NCBI RefSeq assembly: GCF_014650675.1
Contig: NZ_BMVK01000020.1
Span: 1 to 64,000 of the forward strand
Direction: 5' to 3'
DNA length: 64,000 nt
From: Streptomyces anulatus
GTDB taxonomy: Bacteria; Actinomycetota; Actinomycetes; Streptomycetales; Streptomycetaceae
Below, piece after piece: positions 41,396 to 48,695 of this stretch. The translations under genes and the position numbers were made by a program. The notes under the pieces are model-generated. The model ran no database searches, was not told the origin of the DNA, and saw only the letters and a program-made list of their open reading frames with translations. The number at the start of each line of letters is the position of its first letter. Position 1 is the stretch's first letter.

Positions 41396-41593
41396 ATGCC
41401 GACGCCCGAGCGCGCAGCGCGACCGCAGCCGCGACCGACTCCGTCCGCCCTGTCGATGAAGGACCTGCTGGCCTCGTGCGCCGCGGCCACCGCGGTCTCC
41501 ACCCCGCCGAGCGACACCCCGGAGGCATCCGGAGCGGCGGACCGGGACGAGGAGAGCGCCCGCGGGAACGCCGTCCGGCGGCGGGCGGCGTAG
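41396..41593 (+). CDS. 65-residue protein of unknown function
   Basis: The product begins MPTPERAARPQPRPTPSALS, continues MKDLLASCAAATAVSTPP and ends in a charged tail (DRDEESARGNAVRRRAA). It has one Cys, no membrane helix and a Pro-rich N terminus. AAGGAGG lies 5 nt before the ATG, a near-ideal ribosome site supporting expression. I do not recognise a family; the central SMKDLLASCAAA segment is the most likely conserved core. It follows kinase B by 137 nt and has the palindrome at 41344-41365 in front. Confidence 0.7.
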   Translation: MPTPERAARPQPRPTPSALSMKDLLASCAAATAVSTPPSDTPEASGAADRDEESARGNAVRRRAA

Positions 41594-41649
41594 GACGGAG
41601 ACCTCGGGTTCCGGGGAGCGAGGCCCCGGCCCCGTAAGCCCTCTGGGCC

Positions 41650-42213
41650 CTACGGGACGACGACGACCTTCGCGCCGACCGTCGCGAAGGTCCACATGGC
41701 GTTGCCGTCCGCGCGCTTCATCCGGACGCCGCCGGTCTTCGACGTCGGGTCGGGGCTGGCCATCGAGCCGTCCTGCGCCGCGCTGAAGCCGATCGCCACC
41801 TCGTCCACGTTCGCGAAGCGGACCACGTGCTCGATCGGGACGCCGTCCGAGCCCTGGACCGTGCCCGAGCGCGAGGTGACCTGGTGGGCCCCGGGCGGCG
41901 GGCTGACGGGGCTCGGCATCACGGTGAAGGTACGGATCGCTTTGTTGTCCTCGTCGACCAGCCACACCCGGCGGTCCTTCAGCGCGTACACGACGCGCTC
42001 GCCCTTGCCGGACGCGGCCGGGACCGCCAGCGGGTCGGCGGTGGGCTTCGGCTTGGCGGAGGGCTGGGCCGAGGCCGAGGCGGAGGGCTTCTTGCCGGGC
42101 GTGGACGCCACCGAGGCGGGGGCGTTCGCCGAGGCCTGGTAAGCGAGGAAGGCGACCGCGGCGACCGCCGCCGCAGTGAGCCCGGCCACGATTCCCGAGC
42201 TTCCCCTAGCCAC
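41650..42213 (-). CDS. L,D-transpeptidase-like secreted protein lacking the catalytic Cys
   Basis: The 187-residue protein has an N-terminal hydrophobic anchor or signal (GIVAGLTAAAVAAVAFLAYQ), a Pro/Ser/Ala linker and a YkuD-like domain. The strand pattern VVYALKDRRVWLVDEDNKAI matches the YkuD start, and TSKTGGVRMKRADGNAMWTF aligns with the active-site SHGCxRM loop. Where catalytic Cys is expected there is Gly, and the preceding His is Thr. So it is probably inactive in cross-linking and may bind wall or substrate. The GTG at 42213 has GGGGAG upstream. It is divergent from tsaB. Confidence 0.75.
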   Translation of the reverse strand: MARGSSGIVAGLTAAAVAAVAFLAYQASANAPASVASTPGKKPSASASAQPSAKPKPTADPLAVPAASGKGERVVYALKDRRVWLVDEDNKAIRTFTVMPSPVSPPPGAHQVTSRSGTVQGSDGVPIEHVVRFANVDEVAIGFSAAQDGSMASPDPTSKTGGVRMKRADGNAMWTFATVGAKVVVVP

Positions 42214-42353
42214 CGTGAACTCCCCTTTCGACTGCCGTTGCCGCATGTCGTACAAGCGTTTACGTCGTACCCGCGGATACCCGGTGACGGTAGCAGCAGG
42301 GAGCGGGCGGGCCGGGACGCCGTACGGACGCCGTAACGCCGTCGGCGGAGCCG

Positions 42354-42359
42354 TAGGCT
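42354..42359 (+). promoter_or_regulatory. Candidate -10 box of a leaderless tsaB mRNA
   Basis: TAGGCT lies 6 nt before the tsaB GTG at 42366. No ribosome site is present between them. It is the same box as in the rplM promoter. Confidence 0.4.
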
Positions 42360-42365
42360 GTTTGC

Positions 42366-43028
42366 GTGCTCTTGCTCGCCATGGATACCGCCACGCCCGC
42401 CGTCACCGTCGCCCTGCACGACGGCACGTCCGTCATCGCCTCCTCGGGGCAGGTCGACGCCCGCAGGCACGGGGAGCTGCTGCTCCCCGCCGTCGACCGG
42501 GTCCTCGCCGAGGCCGGGACGAAGCTCGACGCCGTGACGGATGTGGTCGTGGGCGTCGGCCCCGGCCCCTACACCGGTCTGCGGGTCGGCCTGGTCACCG
42601 CCGCCACCTTCGCCTCCGCCCTCTCCGTGCCGGTCCACGGCCTGTGCACCCTGGACGGCCTCGCGTACGCCGCCGGCCTGGAGGGCCTGGAAGGGCCGTT
42701 CGCCGTGGCGACGGACGCGCGCCGCAAGGAGGTCTACTGGGCGCGGTACGAGGACGCCCGCACCCGTACGGGCGAACCCGCCGTCGACCGGCCCGCCGAC
42801 ATCGCCGGGGCGCTCGCCGGGCTCCCCGTGGTCGGCGCGGGCGCGGTGCTCTACCCGGACGCCTTCCCGGACGCGCGCGCCCCCGAGCACGTCGCCGCCG
42901 GGGCGCTCGCCGCGCTCGCCGCCGAACGCCTCGCCGCCGGGCAGGAGTTCCTGGAGCCCCGGCCGCTGTATCTGCGCAGGCCCGACGCGCAGGTCCCGAA
43001 GAACTACAAGGTGGTCACCCCCCAGTGA
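42366..43028 (+). CDS. tsaB: tRNA t6A synthesis protein TsaB
   Basis: The 220-residue protein begins MLLLAMDTATPAVTVALHDG and has VGVGPGPYTGLRVGLVTAAT, the ASKHA ATPase fold of TsaB, and FAVATDARRKEVYWARYE. It forms the scaffold for TsaD in adding threonylcarbamoyl to tRNA A37. Its stop overlaps the rimI GTG by 4 nt. It starts a four-gene unit tsaB-rimI-tsaD plus a small gene. Confidence 0.95.
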   Translation: MLLLAMDTATPAVTVALHDGTSVIASSGQVDARRHGELLLPAVDRVLAEAGTKLDAVTDVVVGVGPGPYTGLRVGLVTAATFASALSVPVHGLCTLDGLAYAAGLEGLEGPFAVATDARRKEVYWARYEDARTRTGEPAVDRPADIAGALAGLPVVGAGAVLYPDAFPDARAPEHVAAGALAALAAERLAAGQEFLEPRPLYLRRPDAQVPKNYKVVTPQ

Positions 43029-43546
43029 GCGCCGTCACCGCCGCCGTACTGCGCGAGATGCGCTGGTGGGACATCGCCCCGGTGCTCGACCTCGAACACG
43101 CGCTGTTCCCGGACGACGCCTGGTCGCCCGGCATGTTCTGGTCCGAGCTGGCCCACGCCCGCGGCCCCGGCGCCACCCGCCACTATGTCGTCGCCGAGGA
43201 CCCGGCGACCGGGCGGATCGTCGGCTACGCCGGGCTCGCCGCCCTCGGCGACCTGGCCGACGTCCAGACGATCGCGGTCAGCCGCGAGGCATGGGGCACC
43301 GGCCTCGGCTCCGAACTCCTCACCGACCTGCTGAAGGCCGCCACCGACTTCGAGTGCGCCACGGTCCTCCTGGAGGTCCGGGTCGACAACACGCGGGCGC
43401 AGAGGCTGTACGAGCGCTTCGGCTTCGAGCCGATCGGCTTCCGGCGCGGCTACTACCAGCCGGGGAACATCGACGCCCTGGTCATGCGCCTCACCATGCA
43501 AGAGCAAGCAGTGCACGAGCACGCACCAGAAACCGGGACTGAATGA
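43025..43546 (+). CDS. rimI: Ribosomal protein alanine N-acetyltransferase
   Basis: The 173-residue protein is a GNAT of the RimI class: MRWWDIAPVLDLEHALFPDD at the start, ADVQTIAVSREAWGTGLGSE with the acetyl-CoA loop, and VRVDNTRAQRLYERFGFEPI. RimI acetylates the N terminus of S18 in Escherichia coli; the actinobacterial target may be broader. The GTG at 43025 overlaps tsaB, and its end overlaps tsaD by 4 nt. This tsaB-rimI-tsaD order is the usual one. Confidence 0.95.
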   Translation: MSAVTAAVLREMRWWDIAPVLDLEHALFPDDAWSPGMFWSELAHARGPGATRHYVVAEDPATGRIVGYAGLAALGDLADVQTIAVSREAWGTGLGSELLTDLLKAATDFECATVLLEVRVDNTRAQRLYERFGFEPIGFRRGYYQPGNIDALVMRLTMQEQAVHEHAPETGTE

Positions 43547-44664
43547 TGGCTGCCGACGAACCCCTTGTACTCGGCATCGAGACCTCCTGCGACGAGACCG
43601 GCGTGGGCATCGTGCGCGGGACGACCCTGCTCGCGGACGCCGTCGCCTCCAGCGTCGACACCCACGCCCGCTTCGGCGGCGTCGTCCCCGAGATCGCCTC
43701 CCGCGCCCACCTGGAGGCGATGGTCCCCACCATCGAGCGCGCCCTGAAGGAGGCGGGCGTCAGCGCCCGCGACCTCGACGGGATCGCCGTCACCTCGGGC
43801 CCCGGGCTCGCCGGAGCCCTGCTCGTCGGCGTCTCGGCCGCGAAGGCGTACGCGTACGCGCTCGGCAAGCCGCTCTACGGGGTCAACCACCTCGCCTCGC
43901 ACATCTGCGTCGACCAGCTGGAGCACGGCCCGCTGCCCGAGCCGACGATGGCCCTGCTGGTCAGCGGCGGCCACTCCTCGCTCCTGCTGGCCCCCGACAT
44001 CACGAGCGACGTCCGCCCGCTCGGCGCGACGATCGACGACGCGGCGGGCGAGGCGTTCGACAAGATCGCCCGTGTGCTGAACCTCGGCTTCCCCGGCGGC
44101 CCGGTCATCGACCGGCTCGCGAAGGAGGGCGACCCGGCGTCGATCGCGTTCCCGCGCGGCCTGACCGGCCCGCGCGACGCCCCGTACGACTTCTCCTTCT
44201 CCGGGCTCAAGACCTCCGTGGCCCGCTGGATCGAGGCCAAGCGCGCGGCGGGCGAGGAGGTGCCGGTGCGGGACGTGGCGGCGTCCTTCCAGGAGGCCGT
44301 GGTGGACGTGCTCACCCGCAAGGCGGTCCGGGCCTGCAAGGACGAGGGCGTCGACCACCTGATGATCGGCGGCGGCGTCGCGGCCAACTCCCGGCTGCGC
44401 GCCCTGGCCCAGGAGCGCTGCGAGCGGGCCGGCATCCGGCTGCGGGTGCCGCGCCCCGGGCTCTGCACCGACAACGGGGCGATGGTCGCGGCGCTCGGCG
44501 CGGAGATGGTCGCCCGTAACCGCCGCCCCTCCGACCTGGAGCTCTCCGCGGACTCCTCGCTGCCGGTGACCGAGCCGCACGTGCCGGGCGCCGACCACGG
44601 TCACGGTCACTCGCACGATCACGACCACGTGCACGAGATCAGCAAGGACAACCTGTACTCATGA
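43543..44664 (+). CDS. tsaD: tRNA t6A threonylcarbamoyltransferase TsaD with His-rich tail
   Basis: The 373-residue enzyme starts PLVLGIETSCDETGVGIV. The metal site is YGVNHLASH with His116 and His120, and MALLVSGGHSSLLLA, DDAAGEAFDKIARVLNLGFP and RVPRPGLCTDNGAMVA complete it. It transfers threonylcarbamoyl-AMP to A37 of tRNA. The C-terminal tail GADHGHGHSHDHDHVHE carries seven His in 17 residues, beyond the normal end. That tail could bind zinc or nickel or be a storage site. It overlaps rimI and the next small gene by 4 nt each. Confidence 0.96.
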   Translation: MMAADEPLVLGIETSCDETGVGIVRGTTLLADAVASSVDTHARFGGVVPEIASRAHLEAMVPTIERALKEAGVSARDLDGIAVTSGPGLAGALLVGVSAAKAYAYALGKPLYGVNHLASHICVDQLEHGPLPEPTMALLVSGGHSSLLLAPDITSDVRPLGATIDDAAGEAFDKIARVLNLGFPGGPVIDRLAKEGDPASIAFPRGLTGPRDAPYDFSFSGLKTSVARWIEAKRAAGEEVPVRDVAASFQEAVVDVLTRKAVRACKDEGVDHLMIGGGVAANSRLRALAQERCERAGIRLRVPRPGLCTDNGAMVAALGAEMVARNRRPSDLELSADSSLPVTEPHVPGADHGHGHSHDHDHVHEISKDNLYS

Positions 44665-44930
44665 GCGCCGGGACCATCGTCCTGATGTGGGAGGCCCGCG
44701 CCGCCGAGGGGCGCGGCGGCGAACTCCTGGAGTGGGCGCGGGCGCGGGCCGCCGAGCTGGCCCGCGAACCCCACCGCAGCGAACTGCTGCGCGCCCCGCA
44801 GGACCGGGTGCTGGTGATGACGTGGTGGCAGGACGCCTCCTACGGCGACGACCTCCCCGAACTCCCCGAGCCCGACGCCGCCCTGATCACCCGCCCGGTG
44901 CACCGGTGGCGCTTCGAGGCGGTGGGCTGA
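44661..44930 (+). CDS. Small conserved protein coupled to tsaD
   Basis: The 89-residue protein reads MSAGTIVLMWEARAAEGRGG and ends ITRPVHRWRFEAVG. The pattern of a strand, a long helix (ELLEWARARAAELAREPHRS) and strands around VLVMTWWQD resembles the ferredoxin-like antibiotic-monooxygenase-type dimer fold, but no catalytic residue can be named. Its ATG overlaps the tsaD stop in ATGA, so it is the last gene of the operon. The function is unknown. Confidence 0.75.
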   Translation: MSAGTIVLMWEARAAEGRGGELLEWARARAAELAREPHRSELLRAPQDRVLVMTWWQDASYGDDLPELPEPDAALITRPVHRWRFEAVG

Positions 44931-44948
44931 GCGCCGGCGACCGGACGG

Positions 44949-44970
44949 GCGGGAGCCGTCGGGCTCCCGC
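44949..44970. terminator. Bidirectional terminator between tsaD operon and TetR gene
   Basis: GCGGGAGCC (44949-44957) pairs with GGCTCCCGC (44962-44970) over a GTCG tetraloop. It lies 18 nt after the last gene of the tsaB operon and 12 nt before the end of the convergent gene. Confidence 0.75.
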
Positions 44971-44982
44971 GGACCGGCCCGG

Positions 44983-45732
44983 TCAGGCCTTCGTGTCCCG
45001 CGTCCCGCGCCTGAGCAGGCCGTCCACGATCGCGTCGAGCTCCTCGACGGTCTCGTAGTCGGCGGCGAACTCCCGCCAGCGGTCCTTGACCTCGGTGAGC
45101 CGGGGCAGCTCCGCCGCGTCCCGCTCGGTGATCATCTCCGGGAAGAACTCCCGGCGCGACGGGTTCTCCGCCCGGCGGTCCGCCGCCCTGCGGAAGACCA
45201 GGTCCCCGTAGACGTAACTCCAGATCGTCCGGTACGCCCGTACCGAGCGGGCCGGGGAGAGGCCGCAGGCGAGCGCGCAGTCGACGATCTCCTCCACCAT
45301 CCACAGCGCGTTGCGGTCGGTCAGCTCGCCCAGCGCCAGGATGTCCAGCACCCAGGGGATCCGGCCGATGATGTCGTGCATGTGCGCGGCCACCGCCACC
45401 AGCCGCTCGCGCGGGTCCTCGGGCAGCTCCGGGCGCGGGAACGCCGCCGCCGTGCCGGACAGGGTGAGCATCAGCAGCTCGTCCTTGTCCTGGACGTAGT
45501 GGTAGAGCGCCATGGGCGTGCTGCCCAGCTCCTTCGCCACCCGTCGCATGGACAGGGCGGCGACGCCCTCCTCCTCGACGATGCGGCGTGCGGTGGCGAC
45601 CATCACGTCCGGGTCCAGCCGACGGGGCCGCCCGACGGGCCGTCCCACGGGCCGCCCGGAAGTGCCCGGTTTGCCGCTCGGCGCCGGATTTTTCGTCTTC
45701 TTCGTCTTCTCGGTCTTCTCGGTGCCTGACAC
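44983..45732 (-). CDS. TetR family regulator
   Basis: The 249-residue protein has a Lys/Pro-rich N terminus (SGTEKTEKTKKTKNPAPSGK) and then a TetR HTH (RRIVEEEGVAALSMRRVAKE, LGSTPMALYHYVQDKDELLM). The ligand domain includes SRREFFPEMITERDAAELPR. It is divergent from an MFS exporter gene, the expected target. The GTG at 45732 is uncertain because the Lys-rich start has no clear ribosome site; a later start is possible. Confidence 0.9.
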   Translation of the reverse strand: MSGTEKTEKTKKTKNPAPSGKPGTSGRPVGRPVGRPRRLDPDVMVATARRIVEEEGVAALSMRRVAKELGSTPMALYHYVQDKDELLMLTLSGTAAAFPRPELPEDPRERLVAVAAHMHDIIGRIPWVLDILALGELTDRNALWMVEEIVDCALACGLSPARSVRAYRTIWSYVYGDLVFRRAADRRAENPSRREFFPEMITERDAAELPRLTEVKDRWREFAADYETVEELDAIVDGLLRRGTRDTKA

Positions 45733-45805
45733 CTGGGCATTCTCTCCTTCCGGGGCCCTGCTCCGGTCCGCCGAGGGACCCTCCCGGTGCTCCGGCGCTT
45801 ATTTT

Positions 45806-45820
45806 CTATACGTGTATGGT
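45806..45820. promoter_or_regulatory. Candidate TetR operator
   Basis: CTATACGTGTATGGT lies in the divergent gap, an imperfect symmetric AT-rich site, and TATGGT inside it could be a -10 box for the exporter gene. It fits a TetR-type operator by position, without further proof. Confidence 0.35.
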
Positions 45821-45860
45821 AATTCCCGATCGAGGGAAGCGCGAAGGGAAAGGGGACGTC

Positions 45861-47375
45861 ATGGGCGGCGCGGAGAAGAGCGGGACGGAAAGAGACGAGG
45901 GCGGGGCGGCGGGCGCGCCGGGCGCGGGGGAGCGGCACGCGCGGTGGCTGCTGGTGGTGGCGCTCACGGTGCAGTTCCTCGTGTCGCTGGACATGTCCGT
46001 GGTGAACGTCGCGTTGCCCGACATCCGCAGCGACCTCGGCTTCGGCGGGGACGGGCTGCTGTGGGTCGTCAACGCCTACGCCCTCGCCTTCGGCGGGCTC
46101 CTCATGCTCGGCGGCCGGCTCGCCGATCTGGCCGGTCCGCGGCGGGTCCTGACGGCGGGCCTGGTGCTCTTCGGTCTCGCCAGCCTGGCCGGCGGGCTCG
46201 CCTGGTCACCCGGGTCGCTGGTGGCGGCGCGCGCCGTCCAGGGCGTCGGCGCGGCGGCCCTCGCCCCGGTGGCGTTCGCCCTGATCACCCTCGCCTTCCC
46301 GGCCGGGCCCGCCCGGTCCCGGGCGCTCGGGCTGTGGGGCATGGCGGGTGCGGCGGGCGGCGCGGTCGGGGTGCTGGCGGGCGGGGTCCTCACCGACGCG
46401 ACGGGCTGGCGGTCCGTGATGCTGGTCAACGTGCCGATCGTCGCCTTCGCGCTGGCCGCCGCCGCGCGCACCGGACCCGTCGGCGGGGGGCGTCGGGCCG
46501 GGGCGCGGCTGGACGTGGCCGGGGCGCTGCTGGTCACGGCCGGGACGACGCTGCTGGTCCTCGGTCTGGTGCGGACCTCGGACCACGGCTGGGGCTCGGC
46601 GACCACGCTCGCCTCCCTCGGTGCGGCGGTGGTCCTGCTGGCCGCCTTCGTCGCCGTCGAACTGCGGACCGCCTCCCCGCTGCTCCGGCCCGGCCTGCTG
46701 AAGGGGCGGCCGGTGCTGACCGCGAACCTGTTCTGCCTGCTGCTGGCCTCGGCCCAGTTCGGCGCGTTCTACTTCGTCTCGCTCTACATGCAGCTGGTCC
46801 TCGGGTTCGGACCGACCGCCGCCGGGTTCGCGTTCCTGCCGTTCTGCGTGGGCGTCGTCGCGGGCTCGATCCTCGCCACCCGCGCGGTCGCCGTGCTCGG
46901 CCTCCGGCGGCTGATGACGGTGGGCGCGACGCTGGCGGCGCTCGGCATGGCCTGGTTCGCGGCGACCGCCACGGTCGACGGCGGCTTCCTCGTCTCGATC
47001 CTCGGCCCGTCGCTGCTCTGCTCCTTCGGCATAGGGCTCTGCTTCGTCCCGCTCGGCACGGCCGCGACGACCGACGTGGCCCCCGGCGAGACCGGCATGG
47101 CCTCGGGGCTGCTCAACAGCTCGCGGCAGGTCGGCGGCTCGCTCGGCCTCGCGGTGCTGGTCACCGTCGCCGCGCAGGTCACCGGCGGCTCCACCGGGCT
47201 TGCCGAGGTGTCCTCGGGGTACGAGGCCGCGTTCTGGGCCGCGGCGGGCCTCCTGGCGCTGGCCGCGCTGGCCGCGTACGTCCTGCTGCCGGCGGAGCGG
47301 AAGGCCCTCGACGGGCCGGCGGCCGCGGAGCGGGGCCGGGGCGCCGAGCGGGAGGGCGACGCCGCCGCCCGCTGA
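45861..47375 (+). CDS. MFS drug exporter (DHA2/EmrB type)
   Basis: The 504-residue protein has about 14 membrane helices. It carries the DHA2 signature SLDMSVVNVALPDIRSDLGF in helix 1, WVVNAYALAFGGLLMLGGRL in helix 2, RLADLAGPRRVL for motif A and GSLVAARAVQGVGAAALAPV for motif B. Substrates of the family are antibiotics, dyes and lipophilic drugs, expelled by proton antiport. The ATG at 45861 follows AGGGGACGTC. It is paired with the divergent TetR gene. Confidence 0.92.
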   Translation: MGGAEKSGTERDEGGAAGAPGAGERHARWLLVVALTVQFLVSLDMSVVNVALPDIRSDLGFGGDGLLWVVNAYALAFGGLLMLGGRLADLAGPRRVLTAGLVLFGLASLAGGLAWSPGSLVAARAVQGVGAAALAPVAFALITLAFPAGPARSRALGLWGMAGAAGGAVGVLAGGVLTDATGWRSVMLVNVPIVAFALAAAARTGPVGGGRRAGARLDVAGALLVTAGTTLLVLGLVRTSDHGWGSATTLASLGAAVVLLAAFVAVELRTASPLLRPGLLKGRPVLTANLFCLLLASAQFGAFYFVSLYMQLVLGFGPTAAGFAFLPFCVGVVAGSILATRAVAVLGLRRLMTVGATLAALGMAWFAATATVDGGFLVSILGPSLLCSFGIGLCFVPLGTAATTDVAPGETGMASGLLNSSRQVGGSLGLAVLVTVAAQVTGGSTGLAEVSSGYEAAFWAAAGLLALAALAAYVLLPAERKALDGPAAAERGRGAEREGDAAAR

Positions 47376-47502
47376 GGCCGCGCGGGTGGGGTCGGCGGGT
47401 CCGGGGCGTGTCCGATGAGTCCGGGCGGCGGGCGGGGTCTACCTTCCACGACGTCCGGACCGGCCGGCCCGGACGTGCGGACGGCCCGACGAGGAGAAGA
47501 CC

Positions 47503-47967
47503 ATGCAGAAGATCACCCCCTGTCTCTGGTACGACGGTCAGGCCAAGGAGGCGGCCGAGCACTACGTCGCGATCTTCGGCGGGGACTCCCGCGTCCTGGA
47601 CGTCACCCACTACGGCGAGTCCGCCCCGGGCGAGACGGGCTCCGTGCTCACCGTCGAATTCCGGCTCGCGGGCCAGGACTACATGGGGCTCAACGGGGGC
47701 CCGCAGTTCCCCTTCACCGAGGCGATCTCGCTCTCCGTGGACTGCGCCGACCAGGCCGAGGTGGACCGGTTCTGGGAGGCGCTCTCCGAGGGCGGCGAGA
47801 AGGGGCAGTGCGGCTGGCTCAAGGACAGGTTCGGGGTCTCCTGGCAGATCGTGCCGAACGAGCTGCCGCGCCTGCTGGCCGACCCGGACCCGGCGAAGGC
47901 GGACCGGACCATGAAGGCGATGCTCGCCATGGGCAAGCTGGACATCCAGGCACTGCGCGACGCCTGA
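47503..47967 (+). CDS. PhnB-like VOC protein
   Basis: The 154-residue protein begins MQKITPCLWYDGQAKEAAEH and has LTVEFRLAGQDYMGLNGGPQ, AISLSVDCADQAEVDRFWEA and GWLKDRFGVSWQIVP. This matches the PhnB/3-demethylubiquinone-like group of the glyoxalase fold, whose members lack the glyoxalase metal ligands. The substrate is unknown. The ATG at 47503 has GAGGAGAAG upstream. Confidence 0.88.
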   Translation: MQKITPCLWYDGQAKEAAEHYVAIFGGDSRVLDVTHYGESAPGETGSVLTVEFRLAGQDYMGLNGGPQFPFTEAISLSVDCADQAEVDRFWEALSEGGEKGQCGWLKDRFGVSWQIVPNELPRLLADPDPAKADRTMKAMLAMGKLDIQALRDA

Positions 47968-48004
47968 GCCGCCGGGCCCGCCCGGACCATGGGCCCGCTC
48001 CCGA

Positions 48005-48010
48005 TAGTGT
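48005..48010 (+). promoter_or_regulatory. Candidate -10 box of a leaderless mRNA
   Basis: TAGTGT lies 7 nt before the ATG at 48018, with no ribosome site between them. Confidence 0.3.
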
Positions 48011-48017
48011 CTGGTTC

Positions 48018-48686
48018 ATGTCACACCGCCCCTCGCTGCCCCCGCCCCCGCCTCCCGTGGAGATCCGCACCTGGCCGGACCGCGAGACGATGCTCGCCGA
48101 CCGCGCGCTGATCCTGCGCGCGCTGGTGGGGATGCACCTGGGGCCGGGGCGGCTCGGTGTGCTGGTGATGTGGGCCGGGCTCGCCGCGTTCGGCTGGCTG
48201 CTCGTGGGGTCCGGACTCGTCATGTTCGAGCAGGCGTCGGCGGACTTCTTCAGCGGGATCGCCGGAATCCTGTCCCTGCTCCTCGGGGCCGGGGCGCTGA
48301 TACCGGCGGTCATCCTCGTCGCCCTCTCGGTGGCCCGGGACCGGGAGGTCCGCGCGCTGCTGGCGGAGTGGGGCGCGCTGGACCGGGATCCGGAGCGCGA
48401 CCGGGAGTTGCGGCTGCCCGGGATGAGCCTGGTCTGGCTGCTGCTGTCGTTCGTCCTGGCGGCGGGCGGGCTGGCGCTCTGCGTGATCGGCCCGGCGAGC
48501 GCCCGGCCCGGCGACGACTCGTACGGCATGGTCGCCCTGATCATGGGCCTCGGCATGGTCGCGTGGCTCACCGGACTCATCGGCGCCGTCAAGGCGTTGA
48601 CGCACCGTCGCTGGGTGCTGCGCGTCCTGACGGCGCCTGCCCCGCTGGACGTCCCGGCCCCCGCTGACGTCCCGGCCCGCCGCTGA
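48018..48686 (+). CDS. Four-helix membrane protein of unknown function
   Basis: The 222-residue protein starts with a Pro-rich cytosolic segment (MSHRPSLPPPPPPVEIRTWP). Four membrane helices follow: LGVLVMWAGLAAFGWLLVGS, GIAGILSLLLGAGALIPAVI, LVWLLLSFVLAAGGLALCVI and YGMVALIMGLGMVAWLTGLI. Charged loops between helices 2 and 3 (ARDREVRALLAEWGALDRDP) lie in the cytosol. No family is recognised. Its end lies 9 nt from the convergent methyltransferase gene. Confidence 0.75.
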   Translation: MSHRPSLPPPPPPVEIRTWPDRETMLADRALILRALVGMHLGPGRLGVLVMWAGLAAFGWLLVGSGLVMFEQASADFFSGIAGILSLLLGAGALIPAVILVALSVARDREVRALLAEWGALDRDPERDRELRLPGMSLVWLLLSFVLAAGGLALCVIGPASARPGDDSYGMVALIMGLGMVAWLTGLIGAVKALTHRRWVLRVLTAPAPLDVPAPADVPARR

Positions 48687-48695
48687 CGCCCCGGT

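Noticed and set aside
41396..41593. Lanthipeptide precursor
   Set aside because: Only one Cys is present and no lanthipeptide synthetase or protease gene lies near; the kinases nearby are standard receptor kinases.
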